In this document: in pieces, positions 1 to 11,059 of the stretch
Layout of the letters: each line of letters starts with the position of its first letter
Numbering within the stretch: position 1 is the first letter of the stretch
DNA from: Cenococcum geophilum 1.58
Lineage: Eukaryota; Ascomycota; Dothideomycetes; Gloniales; Gloniaceae
Direction of reading: 5' to 3'
NCBI GenBank assembly: GCA_001692895.1
Contig: KV748211.1
Location: forward strand, 310,001-374,000
Length of the DNA stretch: 64,000 nucleotides
The notes under the pieces: model-generated
Database searches by the model: none
What the model was told of the DNA's origin: nothing
Seen by the model: only the letters and a program-made list of their open reading frames with translations
Position numbers and translations under genes: made by a program

Positions 1-3000
1 GCTCTATTATAGGTAGTATACCTAAGGCTAAATTTCGTACTTTTAGGATCGTTTATTATTAGAACTAATTATAGGGGTTATCTTTAGACTAAGGAAGGTC
101 TTATAAGCGGCGTATTAGGCTATTAGGTTTAGTACCTTATACTTTTAGTCTATATACAATTTTAAAGTTAAAACTAGAGAGGAACTTATTCTAATATACT
201 TAGTATTAGTTTAGCTACTTTATAGTTATAAAGTACTTAAGGTTGCAATAGTCCGTAAGGACTTTAGTTAGCTAGTTAGGCTCTACTAAGGAAAGTTCTA
301 GTTAGAATTCTTTAAACGCTTATATAATTATAAGGAGTTCTTTATTATAGATCTTATAGTTATACTTTTATAGTATAAGCTTAGACGAGTAAAATGCAAC
401 TAGGTAAAGGAAACCGTTATTACCTATCTAAAAGAGGACGCTTATGTTAATATAGTTTAAGGAGTTGGTTTTAAGATAGAGTTGTCGTCCTAGTATAAAG
501 TAAGCTAGGATAGGTGCTTTGGTAAAGGCATTTTTAAGGTCTTAAAACGCCTTCTCGCATTTAGGCGTCTAGGTAAAGCGTAGGTGCGTTTTTCTTCCTT
601 TTTTAAAAAGGCCCTTTATTTATATTATTGCTATAAGTAGTACTACTATACCTAAGAAGTTGTATATAAATTTCTAATAGAAGTTAGCAAAACTAAGGAA
701 GGCTTATACGTCCTTAATATAGTTAGGGGCTTGCTATTTAGTAATTGTATATACCTTCTTAGGGTCTATATGGATACCCTTAGTAGTAACAATTAGTTTA
801 AGGTATTTTACTTCTATAATTAAGAATTTATATTTCTTTAAATTAATATAAAGTCCTATATCCCTAAGGCGCTATAGAACCTTTTAAACGTGTTTGGTAT
901 ACTTAGAAGGGTTATTACTATAAATAAGTATGTTATCTAGGTACGTAGAGCAGAAGTTATTAAGGTAGTTCCGTAAGGCGTTATTAATATAGCTTTAGAA
1001 GGTGCTTAAACCGTTATATACGCTAAAGGGTATAATAGTATATTTAAATTAGCCAAAGCGCGATGCAAATGCGGTTTTTTATTTATTACCTTCCTATATT
1101 CGAAAATAGTTAAAGGCGGCGATAATATTAAGCTTAGTATAGATTTTAGCTTAGCTAAGCCGCTTAAGGGTCTCTTATATAAGCGGTACTAGGTATTAGT
1201 TTTTAATTATAATAGCGTTAAGTCCTTTATAGTTAATATAGAATTAAATACCTTCTTTTAGCTTTTTAGCAAGAAGGATAGGGGCGGCTACTAGTAATAT
1301 ACTAGGATAAATAAACCCTTTATTAAGGTGCTTGTTAATATACTTTTATATAACTAAAAGTTCGTCTTTTAATATTAGGTAGGGTCTCTTATAAGGTAGT
1401 ATTTTTCCTTAATTAATATTAATGGTATAGTTATTAGGTCGATATAGGGGGAGTATATCTACACCCTTTTATAAGTATATATTAATAAAGTTATAGTACC
1501 TCTTAAGGAGGAGCTTGCGGAGTTCTTTATTAGTAAGTCCTTTTTTAAGTTTTATAAACTTCTTAAAGTCTAAAGGTAAAAGTCTATAGAGTTCTATAGG
1601 GGCGTTATTTTCTAAAAGGTTAATTATATCTATTCTATTACTATAAAGAACGTAGTTTTGTTCTTTATTAAACTTATATAGTTATAATTAAAAAGCTATA
1701 GCGACGGTCTAGCCTTTCCTACGTACTATATAGTAAAAGGCCGCGGCACTTATATAGTAGTAGTTAATTATAGGTAGAGTAATAAGGGGTTTCTTAGGTT
1801 AATATCCTAGTAAGTAAATAAAGGCGGTTAGGCTATATCCTAGGCAAGTCTCTCTATAGTATTTAGAGTTAAAGGTTGCTTCTCTCTTTTTCTAGTTAAT
1901 AGTAAGGTTATATTATTTAAGCTAGCTTATTCTAAGGATAATAGGGTAGTTAGTAAGTGGTGTAATATAGGCCTAAAGCTCTTCCTGGTGCCCGTTTATA
2001 TCTAAGTAAAGTTATACTATATAGGTAATCTTTTATGCGGTATAACTACTATTAGCGAGTTATAAGATATAGGCTTTAGTAAAGGGTAAGGTAGGTAGGT
2101 TATAAGTATACACAAGTTAGGTATTTATAAATTGGTTAGTAGCTCCGCAGTTAATTATAGAACGGCTTTTATATTGTTTATGGCAGTAGTTCCTATTATA
2201 GGTAAAACTATCTATTTCCGTCCGTTTATCTTTACTAAGTTATCTATTAAGTAGGCTAATATATAGATCCCTTTATTATTAGGGCGTTCTAACCTACAAC
2301 TTAGGGTTAGGATTTAGCGTTTTCCGCTTCTATATCCAATTCTACTATTATTACTACGTTTTTATCTTATATAGTAGTAGCGCGTAGCGACGTATTTAGT
2401 ATTTAGGGCATTAGATTAGGTATTAGGCGGTAGGTACTAAACCTAGCTATTAGGCAGTTTAGGTTATCGTAATAATAGCCTTTTTAATAGCATTTATAGC
2501 AGCGTCCTAATTTCTAGAGTAGCTCGCGCTTTTTATTTAGGAGTTTTTACGGAAAGATTAGTATAAAAAGGTTAATATTGGCTCTAGTAGTACTTAAGGT
2601 AGTAGGCGTTAGTGGCTTAGTATATATAGGTTTAGTAAGCCCAGAGGTCTTCTATAGAGAGGTCTTTAAGTAAGGGTTAGTAATAGCAATCTAATTTAAT
2701 CGTCGTTTAATTTTTTATAGGGCTGCTACCATCTTATAAATATTATTATAGTTATAGCTAGCGACTGCGTAACTAAGGCGATAAGTAACTTTTTTAAGGA
2801 GATCCTCCTAGTCTTTAATATCGTCTTAGGTAAGGGCTCTGGTATATTCCTAGAATTTAATATAGAACTTATTAAATAATTTAGTAGGGCTTATCTTTAA
2901 GGCATATAGTTTAGCTCAGTTAGTGGCCAGTAGGTTATAGTCGCGGTATATTAGGTTAAGATTATTAAGGACTTTTTAGTAAGACTGCCACTTTTAGGGG

Positions 3001-3650
3001 CTACTAGTCTCCTATTAGGCGAAGAGTCTATTAAATAGTATACCCTTTATTCGCCCAATAATATAGCCAATCTTAGTATCTTCTATAGGAAAAAGGTAGG
3101 CGCTTTAAGTTAGTTTTTTACGGATTTGCATCTTCTAGTAGCTATATTCCTTGCGGTCTCCTTAAAAGACTAGGGGATTAGAATAGTATATATTAGACCC
3201 TACGGTAGCAGTTTAGGTCTAATTATTATAGCTTTTATTATCGCTGCTTTAGTAGGGGTTCCTATTAGGTAAAGCTGCTTAACGCTAACCCTCTATTAAG
3301 CGTTAAGTAGGTAAAGTTGCCGGGGGCGTAAAAACTTAGGTGGTGTTATATATAGTAGAGAGGTATCTAGCGTTATTACAAATATGCTTATTAAGCTGAG
3401 ATTATAGGTATTTAATTATGCCTTCTTTTTTAGTAACTATAGCAATTAGTATAATCTTATTCTTCTTTAACTGTTAAACATTACGTTTAAATACGCGGAG
3501 GTTGTCTTCGGTTTCTTAACGTGTATTATTAGCGAGCGCCTTATAAGCTTATAGGTCTTAGATAATATTACAATCTTAAGTAGTATGCATCTTAGCTTAT
3601 ATAAGCTTTAGGTAGTAGTTCTATAAAAGGCGGTAGTATTTATTAGGGTT
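1..3650 (-). pseudogene. Gypsy-1: Ty3/Gypsy gag-pol remnant, cut by window start
   Basis: Read on the minus strand, this is a Ty3/Gypsy polyprotein that copies element RNA into DNA for reinsertion. From high to low coordinates I see a gag-like zone (about 3420-2600), a zinc-knuckle-like motif CYKC..KGYYYDNLNC at 2501-2454 (expected His read as Tyr), a protease-like zone, and reverse transcriptase. The RT active-site box reads FCSTYLDNILIYS near 957-915, with the second catalytic Asp changed to Asn. The RNase H region approaches position 1 and the integrase must lie outside the window. Stops interrupt all frames, so it is dead. Element K inserted just upstream of gag at TTAT (3651-3654). Its own LTR is not recognised. 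The RT call is firm; domain limits are approximate. Confidence 0.85.
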
Positions 3651-3654
3651 TTAT

Positions 3655-3890
3655 TATAGTGGGGTAAAATAGGCCACTACTTAGTGCCTTAGCATTTTCC
3701 TATATATATTAAGCCTTTGGCTTCTCTCCTTTTCTCTAACACGACCTACCGGAATATATTCTTTCCTTTCTTCTTACTAACTGCTTTCCTACTAATTAAT
3801 TATAACTAACGACTAACTAACTAACTGGCCAACCAATAGACAGACAGCATTGTGACTTCCTATCTAAGAGGGACCGCGTCCACTACCACA
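3655..3890 (+). repeat. 5' LTR of element K
   Basis: Matches 10610-10845 along its length apart from transitions and a small indel near the 3' end (CCACTACCACA here, CTACCACTATA there), so the right border is uncertain by a few bases. Preceded by TSD TTAT. Confidence 0.85.
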
Positions 3891-4269
3891 TATAGCATTC
3901 TACGCGGGGACGACGGCAAGCTCTTTAGATTAGAAGTCTGGCATTTTACACACAACTATATACGCAGAAGGTACGCAGGAATATACTACAGCTATAGAAA
4001 AACCGCTAGCTATAGAAAAACAACCAGCTATAAAAGAACCGCTAGCTAGACTAATAAGATAGTAGAAGTAGAGAACTAGGTAGTATTGGACAGTAAGGGG
4101 AACTAGATAGTCCCTAAATAGAAAGATAGTAGAAAAGACGGACATTAGACTTAATGTATAGGCCAAAGAGTAGCAATAGTCTCGGAAAGTTACGTATAAG
4201 GGCGTTAAGCGAACCAATAAGCCAATTAGACAACGTTAACTGGCAGTTAGAGTTACCTAATATTTTACT

Positions 4270-6620
4270 ACCTACGCACACATAAGCATGGCTAGAGCTT
4301 TATTAAAGATATAAAGACAATAGGTAGCTAAGGGCTAACGAGATCTAAGGTATCTAGTGGTAAAGGAAGTTAGCGCTGCCTTTTAGGAATAGAAGAGAGA
4401 ATACTAGGCAGGGTCGTAAGTATATAAGATTAGATCTGCCCTTAAAAGCTTTCTATTTTAGCTTAGCTTTATCCTCTTTTAAGTTATCCGGATTATATTA
4501 GCGGCAGCTTTAGAGGCATTTTATAAAGAAATAGATGTAGGGGGAAGTGTTAGGCTTAGTAGCACCCTACCGCGCGGAATAACAGTAGGCTAAAATAGGT
4601 GGAGGTCTTAAGACCTAGCAGTAGCGGTAGATAATAAAGACACCATGCTCTTCTAGGGAAATTCCCCTTTAGGCATTAAGAAGCAGGTGCCTTCTGTTAG
4701 GGATATAGATATATAAGTAAACTAGCCGCAATATATACGTACTAAAGTACTACCAGGACAGCTATCTAGGACACCCGCTGTTAAGACTACGGCTATATAA
4801 GTAGACCTACCGCAGCGTTTACCTAGGACTAACCCTCTATAGACGAAGAATAAGAACCATGAGGACCGCCTATAAGCTCCTAAGGAAGCTCTAGATATAT
4901 ATTATAACTAGTAGTTAACAGCTTAAAATAGGATCTACGTTATAGTTTAGCTAATGCTAGCCCTAGGAGCTATTAGAACTCCGTACTTTATAGGGCAGAA
5001 TATATTATAGTTTATTAAGCAGTATAAACGGCTATGCGTCCAATACTATATAATAAGTAAGGAGAAGCACCAGGGCCTTCTAGAGTACTACGATTACTAG
5101 ATAGGGATATAGATCTAAAGCTTACCTAAATTTACAGCTAGTAATTAGACGGAGCTTATAAGAAAGCTTAGGGTAGAATACTAAGAAAGTGACTAATTTC
5201 GATAAATAGAAACGGTAGAATTCTTAGAAGCCTATATACAGCAGTATAGGGATAATCCGCTAAATAGTATACGCGAGTACGATAGACAGTTCGTATTAAT
5301 CTCTTAAAAGGCTACTAAAGTTAGTAATTTAGATAACGGTTAGCGAGGATACTAGTTTATAAAAGGACTTTCGCTTAAATATTAAAGATACGCTATAGCT
5401 AAAACGGGAGCTAACCTAGATAGACAAAAATCCTTTAACTTCTATTAGCTGCAAAAAGCTATAGAGGATAGACTTAGTTTATATAAGGGCGCAGATTATC
5501 TATTAAAAATAAACCCTAAGGAGCAGAGCCTTTGTTGGCTGGTTAAACAATTCCGTAATTAGCAGTTAGTTTAAAGGGATAAGGTTAGCCGTAATAAAAA
5601 AGGAAGACTTCTTAACCTAATTAGACTAGGTGTATACAAAGGAGCCCTAGTATAGTAGTAGTTGCCTACTATAAATTAAGCTACTATTTAAAGCCTAGTA
5701 TAAGGATATGGCCTAGCACCAGGATATAAAGACTAGTAGAATAGCACCCAACCTCCGTAAAACTTTTAATATCTATAGGACTTCTAACCTCTATAGGACT
5801 TCCAATATCCGCAAGATTCTACTACCTTTAGATAACCGTAGCGGGACGTATAGGGTTAGTAGGATGGTACGCAATCTAGCCTAGGCCAATAAACCTATTT
5901 TAGATGCGGAGGAAGTCACTATTTTACTAAGTACGAATGTTAAGGGCTAAAGGATCTTATTTAGTAAGGATTTGTATATTTATCTAATTGAGGAAAACTA
6001 GTAGCTAGGACGCGCAAATAACCTAGACCTAAACTTCTATGGCTTAGCAATAAAGGACGATTAAAGGGTATTAAGAACTGGCTTTATATATACTAAGGAA
6101 TAGACCTAGATGGATAGGTACGTTAAAAAATAAAAGGATAAGGATAGATGTAGAAATAGGCCCCTATAGGACAAATAGATTTTACTACTTTCTATAATAA
6201 AGTAGTACTAAAGAATAGTAACAAAACATATATAAACTAGGAGGACTATTATTAAGTATAACCCGTAGACTTAGTAGTAACGCCTAGCTAGTAATATTCG
6301 CAAACCCTTAGAGACAGCCATATAACTAGGATAGCTATTAAGCTATAAGCTCTATAGTAGGTGGCGTAGGCTCCGCTATAGGAGAAGTATATACAACCAG
6401 GAGATTATATCTAGATTAGGTTATAGCCTATAGATAAGACAGCTAAAGCTAGAAAGAAAAATAAATCGTTTAATCCTTAGAGACGGTCTTAGAAACGGAC
6501 GCTTAAGTGATAGGCTCTATAGTAGGCTCCGCAGCAGGCTCCGTAATAGGTATAGGATGTTTAACTAGGGGACAGTTAAGCTCTAAGGTGGGGGAGGGGA
6601 CGTAAGTAACGGCCGTATAA
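4270..6620 (+). pseudogene. Element K gag-like protein, RIP-decayed
   Basis: One plus-strand frame reads through as a Gypsy-type gag with stops mainly where Gln is expected. Around 4985-5420 it resembles the fungal gag core: residues such as LEYYDY, LRKLRVEY, FLEAYIQQYRDNP and EYDRQFVLIS, followed by FIKGLSLKYQRYAI-like sequence. A zinc-knuckle-like motif YFRCGGSHYFTKYEC lies at 5896-5940 (first Tyr probably from Cys). The C-terminal part had many CAG codons that now read TAG (6480-6560), followed by an Arg/Gly-rich stretch. Such proteins package element RNA in cytoplasmic particles. The start codon cannot be fixed. No protease or RT follows, which is unusual. Confidence 0.7.
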
Positions 6621-6763
6621 AAGATTTTTATTTGTTTACTTAGTTATAGTATTTCCTAAAGGCTCCTTTTCTTATTTACTTTCTTAATCGCAACGCGTTA
6701 AGACGCGTTAGTCGCGACGACCTACTGCAAAGATGTCAGCTTAGCTTACCGCCTATTACTAAG

Positions 6764-6806
6764 CCAATAGTAATTTTCTATCCTAGGGACGGAAAATCCT
6801 AATTAG
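6764..6806 (-). promoter_or_regulatory. 43-bp CCAAT-flanked dyad (copy in element K)
   Basis: Imperfect inverted repeat with CCAAT at one end and ATTAG (from ATTGG) at the other, around GGATTTTCC-type arms. It has the same 43-bp length as copies at 24492-24534, 45432-45474 and 51163-51205, but lies in the opposite orientation to them. Function unknown; a protein-binding palindrome is an inference. Confidence 0.6.
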
Positions 6807-6809
6807 TCC

Positions 6810-7380
6810 ATTTAGCAGTAGAACTGGCAGAACTCTACACTACCCCTAGAATTCGATAATACGCTAGCTATATAATAAGAACGGCACTAAGAGCCTTAAT
6901 TAATTGCACGGATATAGAGCTATAAGCAAAGCCTTGTTAAGAATTGGGTGGCTAGGCCTAATATAGGGTGGCTATTACCAGCTACCTAATTATTGTTGTA
7001 TATAATACGAGCTTCTTACCCTACCAAATATTAAGCATTTAACCTTTTATTTTACTTTTAACTCCCCTTAGTCGTTTATTTTAATAAGCCTTAATTAAAC
7101 GACTATACGGAAGCCTTAGTCTTAAATAACCGTATAGAAGCTACGGTTAGTTAAAGGATCGAATTAAGCCAGAGCCTTAATATTAGTATATCGCCGTCAC
7201 CAAATCAAATTAGTTAAATGTTGTTAAATTAGAGCCTTTAACCGGGCCAACTTTATTCCTTATTTAAATAATAGCTAATTATAGCTCTACCCTACCACCT
7301 AAATTCAGTACTATACTAGCTATACGACGAGAACGGATACCGCGATAAGGAAGGGACTTATATAAAGGCAGTAGTATAAT
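6810..7380 (+). other. Element K interior, no gene seen
   Basis: AT-rich interior sequence with recurring GAGCCTTAATTAA words. The stretch from about 7140 to 7290 is a degenerate copy of the long repeat that recurs near 8700 and 9330. I see no open frame or recognisable domain. Confidence 0.5.
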
Positions 7381-7679
7381 ATTAGTAATAAAGTACTATG
7401 TGCTTAGGCTATTTTTATACAACTAAAGATAGGATAAAGCCGTATCTGGCTAAGCTAGTAAAGGACTTTATTAAGGATTATAAGGGGAACAGAAATTAGA
7501 CGTATAGGGACCAGCAATTTTCCTTAAAGGTTATCTAACAAAGGACTATATTATAGATATAAGGCTAAGGATATACGACGGAGGTAGTTATAATAGCTAA
7601 GAAGCTGCCATAGGATAGTTTTAAAGGACGACTTAAATAAAGTATAGAGTTAGTAGGACAGTAATTAAGAGACTAGAAG

Positions 7680-7808
7680 TGTGACAGCTAAACTACCAGC
7701 TAAAAGGATAGTGCACAAAGAAGATCAAGATTGACTTCATAGCTTATAGTTTAATATATATATACCTAAATAAGCGCCCGCAGGTCACGTGACGTCACAA
7801 CTATCACA
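7680..7808 (-). repeat. TRIM LTR, 3' copy on minus strand
   Basis: 129 bp. Contains GCGCCCGCAGGTCACGTGAC, whose GTCACGTGAC core is a palindrome, and an AT-rich TATATATA stretch that could act as a TATA box. Confidence 0.85.
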
Positions 7809-8078
7809 TTACCCCCGCTCAAGACAGGCTTACGTCCTTAGAAGCCTACCCCCCTAGGTATCTTCGTGACTAACGCGCAGCACCACCCCCTATCTACTAA
7901 GGGCGTACCTTAGTCTACTATATATGCCGATCCTCTAACGCGCAGGGGCCACCCCACGCATGCATTCGTGTGGTAGTCAGTCTCCCGTTAGTAGACGACG
8001 CCCTCGGGCGCACGCTACTCGGTTTAGGACCTTAGAGGATTTAAGAGCTCCGCATAGGTGGGGTATTGTAAGCGCCCT

Positions 8079-8159
8079 GGGAATTGAACCCAAAGCTACC
8101 CCACAAAAGACGTTGTACACGACTGATCTTGATCTTATATAACGGCTGAACCACTAGCC
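8079..8159 (-). other. tRNA-like arms at TRIM LTR/interior junction
   Basis: On the minus strand 8159-8144 reads GGCTAGTGGTTCAGCC, a perfect 4-bp D-arm-like stem with an A-box-like sequence. At 8092-8079 it reads TTGGGTTCAATTCCCA, a T-arm and B-box-like sequence. No acceptor stem can be formed between the two ends, so this is not a tRNA gene. It could be a Pol III promoter fossil, a SINE-like piece, or a relic of a tRNA primer. Confidence 0.4.
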
Positions 8160-8266
8160 AAAAGAATAGTGCACGAAGAAGATTAAGATCGACTTCGTAG
8201 CTTGTGGTTTAACATATATATACCTAAATAAGCGCCCGCAGGTCACGTGACGTCACAACCGTTATA
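8138..8266 (-). repeat. TRIM LTR, 5' copy on minus strand
   Basis: 129 bp, same length as 7680-7808 and colinear with it without gaps. Followed by TSD AGAAG at 8267-8271. Confidence 0.85.
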
Positions 8267-9859
8267 AGAAGCAGAAGATAATCCTAAAAAGGTTCTTAAG
8301 CTAGAGGAAGATTAAGGATACGTAAGCGTACTGCTAGTAGCGGGAATAAAGAAGCAGCCGTAAAAGCCTAAAGATATACTAAAGAAGCTAAGAGTAAGGA
8401 CGGTTTAGAACAAGAAAGCAGCTATTAAAAACGTCCTATAAAAGCGCTAGGCCTATTATAGTAGTTTAAAGGAAGCTACCATTAGTGCTCGTAAAGAAGG
8501 AAGTCTTAAGATAGGTCTTTAGATTGTACGTTAAGAGGATACTAAGAGCCTTAATTAACTGCGTAGATATAGAGCTTTAACTAAATAACTGTACAGCTAA
8601 AGTTTTAATCGATTATCTACGGATATGGAGCTCCAATTAGACGTCTATATAGAAGCTTAACCGAACACCTATAGTGTAGGGCCTAGGTAGTATATACAGC
8701 AGAAGACGCCTTAAGTTAAGCTAGAGCCTTAGTTAAATCCTAATTAGTTAAACGCCGCCCATATAAGTCAAGTTATTAAATTAAAGCCTTTAGTCGGGCC
8801 GACCTAATACCCTATTTAAACGTTAGTTAATTATACGGTCATAGTCAAATTAAATTAGTTACCTATCGCCGTTAGGCGTCTTTAATTCTTAGTTAAAGAT
8901 ATATTACTGTAGATATATAGGCATATAGGCACGTGGATACTAGGCCTAATTAGGAAACTAATATATAGCTAAAAGAACGTTAGAAATACGGCTAATTAAC
9001 GTTTTAAAGCCTTAGCGAGAGCCTCTTCCCTTAGCTGCCCCCCCCTTAATTAATTAATTGCCGCCCGTCTTAACGCCCGTAGATTAGTTAACTAGAACGA
9101 TCTTTCCTATAGATATAGATACGGAGCTTTATATAGAGTCTTATATGGAGTTTTATATAGAGTTATATATAGAGTCTATAGATAGGAAGTATATAGGTAT
9201 AGAGCCTTAATTAGATAACAGTACGGCAGCTTAACTAGACGCCTATATATATAAAGCCTTAATTAATTAGACGTCTACGCGGAAGCTTTAATTAACTATC
9301 TATAGATATAGAGCCCCAGTCGTATATATAGCAGAAGACACCTTAAGTTAAGTTAGGGCCTTATTAAATCTCAATTAGCTAAACGCCGTCTCCGTATTTA
9401 AATTAGGATAATTAGAGCCTTTAACTAGGCCGACTTTTTACCTTAATCGGATAACTAAACGATTAGTTACACGTTATCGCCGACCAATTAGACGGTCTTT
9501 GTCCGGCAATTAAAGTAGGTAAGCATATATATAGACACTAGGCCTATATAGGAAATTAGTATACAGTTAGTAGATCGTCAGAAGTATTACTAGGCGACGT
9601 TTTAGAGCTACGGATATAGATATAGACGTAGAATATATAATATAGAGCTACTAATACACAGCCAGATGTATAGTTAGCCGTATAGTTAGATATAGAGCTA
9701 TACGGATATAAAGCCCGGCGATATAGGGCCTAATATAATACTATAGATAGAGCCTTAATTAAGAGCCGTATATAATGTAGACTGATGCAAAGCTAGGTAT
9801 AGAGCCTTAATATTAAACGGCAGCGGAATGATTAAGTCAATCTAGAGCCTCTGCTACCT

Positions 9860-10435
9860 TAATTAACTATCTTACTACCGTCGCTGCTGCCGCTATTCTA
9901 TCTAGCTATATCGTCCTTACTATCTTAACTAACTACTATCTCTACTAACTGCTGTCTCTACTAACTGCTGTCTCTACCGTCCTAGATTTATACCGCTGCT
10001 AGGTCTATTTACTACTAAATCTGCTAGGTCTATTATACTGTTCTATATTACTATTCTAACCAATCTGTTCTACTACTGCCGACTAGCTATCCTACCGCTG
10101 CTACTACTACTATTATTATTCCGACTGTTCCGTTCTAGTGTTCCAATTATTCTACTACTACCGTTCTTACTAACTACTACTAACTAACTGCTACCGACCC
10201 TTTGCTGCTACTAAGATTTCTACTACTAAAAGTTCTGCTGCTAGATATCCTACTGCTTACTATATAAACCGAGTTCTTCTACTAACTATTCTATTACTAA
10301 CCGCTCTACCACTAACCGTTTTGCTTTATCTTACTACGCTAACTATCTACTTTTTACCATTACTACTACCGTTACTATTACTGCTGCTACTACTGCTACT
10401 GCTATTGTCATTTCTGGTTTACAGCTATTTTGGTT
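9860..10435 (+). repeat. Degenerate CTA/CTG trinucleotide-rich tract
   Basis: Long pyrimidine-biased stretch dominated by CTA, CTG, ACT and TAC words, densest at 10360-10410 (ACTGCTGCTACTACTGCTAC). It probably began as a CTG/CAG-type microsatellite later altered by RIP. No protein family is recognisable in either direction. Confidence 0.65.
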
Positions 10436-10596
10436 ACCGCTAGTAGGAAGGACACTATAGGATAGTTCTATAGGAGGGCTAAGGATAAGGTTACCTAAGT
10501 TCTTTTAGGGATATGCTTTCCTTTTCTATTCTGCTTTTACTATTTTTTTATTTTGCTATTCTTCTATATTATAGAACGTTAGGGGATAACGTTCTT

Positions 10597-10609
10597 AGTG
10601 GGAGAGGTA
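10597..10609 (+). other. Polypurine tract of element K
   Basis: AGTGGGAGAGGTA lies immediately before the 3' LTR, the usual place for plus-strand priming. It supports plus orientation of element K. Confidence 0.7.
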
Positions 10610-10845
10610 TATAGTGGGGTAAAATAGGCCACTACTTAGTGCCTTGGCATTTTCCTATATATATTAAGCCTTCGGCTTCTCTCCTTCTCTTTAGCACGAC
10701 CTACCGGAATACATTCTTTCCTTTCTTCTTACTAACTGCTTTCCTACTAATTGATTATTACTAATGACTAACCGACTAACCAACCGACCGACAGATAGAC
10801 AGTATTGTAACTTCCTATTTAAGAGGGACCGCGTCTACCACTATA
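10610..10845 (+). repeat. 3' LTR of element K
   Basis: 236 bp, direct repeat of 3655-3890, followed by TSD TTAT at 10846-10849. It begins TATAGTGGGGTAAAATAGGC. Confidence 0.88.
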
Positions 10846-11059
10846 TTATACTACTATTTATATAAACGTCTCGGCGTTTTATATTTCGATTTTAATAGGT
10901 AGTAGCCCTTCCGTTTACTTGTCTGTAATTATATAGTTAATAAAAGATAAGATATTATTAATGTCCATCTCCTTAGGGGTTAAGGCTAAGGCTAAATACC
11001 TTTACCGCACATGCAACCTTACCAAAAGGTAGCGCCACACTCTAAAACTTACGCATACC

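Larger units (their letters stand above)
7680..8266 (-). mobile_element. TRIM: 587-bp miniature LTR retrotransposon
   Basis: Two 129-bp direct repeats (7680-7808, 8138-8266) flank a 329-bp interior, and the unit is bounded by the 5-bp TSD AGAAG (7675-7679 and 8267-8271). The repeats start TGTGACAGCT or TATAACGGCT and end CTATCACA or CCGTTATA, fitting a TGTGACGG...CCGTCACA terminus. Over the ends I aligned, differences are transitions only, as expected from RIP. The interior carries no coding frame of note. Minus orientation is favoured because the 7809 side reads, on the minus strand, as a purine tract (GAGCGGGGGTAA) next to the LTR. It is nested in a coding-like part of element K. Confidence 0.85.
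7398..8690 (+). pseudogene. Second coding-like region of element K, split by TRIM
   Basis: In one plus-strand frame 7398-7679 reads CLGYFYTTKDRIKPYLAKLV and onward. After the 587-bp TRIM and its TSD are removed, it resumes at 8272 with a Lys/Glu-rich sequence (AEDNPKKVLKLEED, then KKQP and KEATISARKEGSLKIGL). Stops fall mostly at positions fitting Gln or Trp, so this was probably translated. I do not recognise the family. The high charge suggests an RNA-binding or structural protein rather than an enzyme, but that is inference. The end is uncertain because the frame fades into repetitive DNA after about 8690. Confidence 0.45.
7140..9600 (+). repeat. Degenerate long-period repeats in element K
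   Basis: Related segments occur at about 7140-7290, 8690-8960 and 9320-9560. Shared landmarks include GCAGAAGACRCCTTAAGTTA at 8699 and 9331, and ACTAGGCCTA near 8939 and 9537. The offset drifts from about 632 to 598 bp, so the copies have acquired indels. The TRIM interrupts the series. Noncoding. Confidence 0.6.
3655..10845 (+). mobile_element. Element K: gag-only LTR retrotransposon (LARD-like), 7.2 kb
   Basis: Two direct repeats of about 236 bp (3655-3890 and 10610-10845) bound this unit. They start TATAGTGGGG and the 3' copy ends CCACTATA, consistent with a mutated TGTAGTGG...CCACTACA LTR. The 4-bp TSD is TTAT (3651-3654 and 10846-10849). A purine tract lies directly before the 3' LTR, fixing plus orientation. 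The interior has a gag-like frame and a second degraded coding-like stretch, then repetitive sequence. I find no RT, RNase H or integrase motif, so it probably depended on another element's enzymes. A solo LTR of a related family, also with a 4-bp TSD, sits at 59591-59821. Confidence 0.85.

Noticed and set aside
3852-4217. Short frames on both strands, with SYRKT repeats
   Set aside because: They overlap the element K LTR end and leader; low-complexity chance frames.
8079-8159. A genuine tRNA gene on the minus strand
   Set aside because: D-arm and T-arm are good but no acceptor stem pairs and no clear anticodon arm exists, so it is kept only as tRNA-like.
3655-10845. K LTR at 3655 as the 5' LTR of the minus-strand Gypsy-1
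   Set aside because: The PPT before 10610, the TTAT duplication spanning 3651 and 10846, and the plus-strand gag show that both LTRs belong to element K.
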